Positions 13,142 to 14,324 of a stretch of DNA of 14,324 nucleotides are shown here, one piece after another. The stretch is from contig CAMQVM010000014.1 of the NCBI GenBank assembly GCA_947038135.1, positions 1-14,324 of the forward strand, given 5' to 3'. The notes beneath the pieces were generated by a model that saw only the letters and a list, made by a program, of their open reading frames with translations, had not been told where the DNA came from and ran no database searches. Source of the DNA: an uncultured Rikenellaceae bacterium (GTDB taxonomy: Bacteria; Bacteroidota; Bacteroidia; Bacteroidales; Rikenellaceae). Both the position numbers and the translations under genes were made by a program. Position 1 is the stretch's first letter. Every line of letters begins with the position of its first letter.

Positions 13142-14324
13142 ATGAAAACAATGAAATCATTATTCTCCTTTGTCGCATTTGTTTTGCTTAGCATGGTTAC
13201 ATCAACCATTTCTGCGCAGTACATGCCTATTGTTTATGACAATAACTTTAACTCTAACACAGAAATAATATCTGTTGAGAGTGATTTTTTAAGCGGTGAT
13301 GTCGTTCTTGCCACCCAGAAAAATGATCGCAAGATCATAGGATGGCTCAACCGTGACGGTGTCCCAGTATCTGTAAAAGAGTTCAAAGCTGATGAACTTA
13401 ACACTGTAAGCAATCTTATTGCATTGTCTGCAGATGAATTATTAATTGTTGGAGACTACGTTGCTGTTAAGGCAAGCAAAGGTCAGCCAGCACAAGTAAG
13501 AGGTGTTGTAATAGTACTTTCTAAAACTGGAAATATTGTTAGAAGATCAGAAGTTGGACCTCATGGTACTACACTTGTTAATGCACAGTTATTAGACAAT
13601 CAGTCTTTTATTGTTTCTGGTAGAAGTGTTGACAAAAAAGGTGATCACAAAGGGTTCATTGCAAAATTATCTGCAATAGATAGAAGCATCTATGAGTATT
13701 TTGCTCCTTATGGTTCTGTATGTAACCATTTCACTGTTCAGCAGGGTGTTGGTGAGAATGTATTTGTTCTTTTCACTGGTGAGAATAATGAAGGAAGTTC
13801 TGTAGTACGTTTAGATGAATCTGGTAAACCTTACTATATCACTCGCTTTACTGACGAAGCGTTTAAAGCTGAGAAAATGTTGTTGACTAAGAACCAAGAG
13901 GTTGTTGTTGTTGGTCAAGGCGAAAAAAGCGGTGGTGCTGTTGTGAAAATTAGAAAAGAAGGTGATATCGTGTTTCAAAAGCAGGTTATCCCAACTACTC
14001 CTATTACAAAATTTACACAATTAGAGCTATCTGAAGATGGTTGTATCTTAGTTGGAGGAAATGATGCTCAGAATGCATTCTACTCGCTTCTACGTAATGA
14101 TGGTACTGCTCTTTCAGCAAATGTTGATAAAGGATATGTTAGTAGTATTGCTGTAAATGCAACTACTGGTGAAAGTGTTATAAGTCTTTATAATGATGCA
14201 ACTCAAAGCGGTAAGGTTATTAAGCTGTCAAAAGATGGTAAGAAGATGTTTGAAACATCAACTGTTGCAATGTACAGTGATTTAGCTTTCAACTATTTTG
14301 GTGATATCATGATGGTTAGTGCTT
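13142..14324 (+). CDS. Secreted beta-propeller-like repeat protein, partial (3' end beyond window)
   Basis: 394 codons are visible with no stop before the edge. A signal peptide (MKTMKSLFSFVAFVLLSMVT, cut after ISA near residue 25) sends it out of the cytoplasm. The remainder is seven imperfect repeats of about 45-55 residues of the form ilvxG...GxVxkLxkdGxi: examples are ELLIVGDY...VVIVLSKTGNIV (about 99-133), EVVVVGQGEKSGGAVVKIRK (253-272), CILVGGNDAQNAFYSLLRND (301-320) and GKVIKLSKDGKKMF (357-370). Such repeats fold as beta-propeller blades. No enzyme residues can be identified. It starts 16 nt after the OmpA-type gene and is the fourth gene of the operon. It may be a surface scaffold or adhesin subunit; the missing C-terminus could hold a sorting domain that would decide this. 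Confidence 0.75.
   Translation, partial: MKTMKSLFSFVAFVLLSMVTSTISAQYMPIVYDNNFNSNTEIISVESDFLSGDVVLATQKNDRKIIGWLNRDGVPVSVKEFKADELNTVSNLIALSADELLIVGDYVAVKASKGQPAQVRGVVIVLSKTGNIVRRSEVGPHGTTLVNAQLLDNQSFIVSGRSVDKKGDHKGFIAKLSAIDRSIYEYFAPYGSVCNHFTVQQGVGENVFVLFTGENNEGSSVVRLDESGKPYYITRFTDEAFKAEKMLLTKNQEVVVVGQGEKSGGAVVKIRKEGDIVFQKQVIPTTPITKFTQLELSEDGCILVGGNDAQNAFYSLLRNDGTALSANVDKGYVSSIAVNATTGESVISLYNDATQSGKVIKLSKDGKKMFETSTVAMYSDLAFNYFGDIMMVSA

Noticed and set aside
13811..14020. Minus-strand 69-codon frame
   Set aside because: It is antisense to the open propeller gene that runs through the window edge.
1..14324. Insertion sequences, tRNA or rRNA genes, CRISPR arrays
   Set aside because: I saw no transposase, cloverleaf, rRNA or repeat-spacer pattern on either strand.

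Overview
The window looks like chromosomal DNA from a low-GC member of the Bacteroidota, most likely the Bacteroidales. Several upstream regions carry the characteristic -7 box TAnnTTTG, start codons sit behind A/T-rich stretches instead of strong Shine-Dalgarno sites, and the gene families (DUF3575, OmpA/PD40 proteins, FimB/Mfa2-like lipoproteins, a eukaryotic-type branching enzyme) are typical of that group. The genus cannot be fixed from the sequence alone.

Positions 1-1573 hold minus-strand small genes: the start of an extremely aspartate-rich protein that runs off the left edge, a short Lys/Arg-rich protein whose reading frame crosses a terminator hairpin, and a two-gene cassette of a small helical protein and a lipoprotein of unknown function. 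Positions 1688-5715 hold two divergent housekeeping genes: a glycogen branching enzyme (minus) and a proton-coupled peptide transporter of the POT family (plus). Each is closed by a strong hairpin; the one after the transporter is a perfect 61-nt palindrome.

Positions 5742-5957 hold the relic of a BlaI/MecI-type repressor, frameshifted at its start codon and truncated after about 49 codons, next to a 22-bp inverted repeat that may be its old operator. An orphan GT-B-like glycosyltransferase follows on the minus strand (6161-7492), then 740 bp of AT-rich DNA with no convincing gene.

Positions 8233-14324 form a plus-strand surface-structure locus: an AraC-family regulator, a 379-bp gap with a promoter-like box and a long inverted repeat, then four closely spaced genes. 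These encode a FimB/Mfa2-like lipoprotein, a DUF3575 outer-membrane protein, a TPR-PD40-OmpA periplasmic/outer-membrane protein, and a secreted beta-propeller-like protein cut by the right edge. I infer that this operon builds or anchors an outer-membrane structure (fimbria-like or secretion-like) controlled by the AraC regulator. It is the best candidate here for an under-described system.
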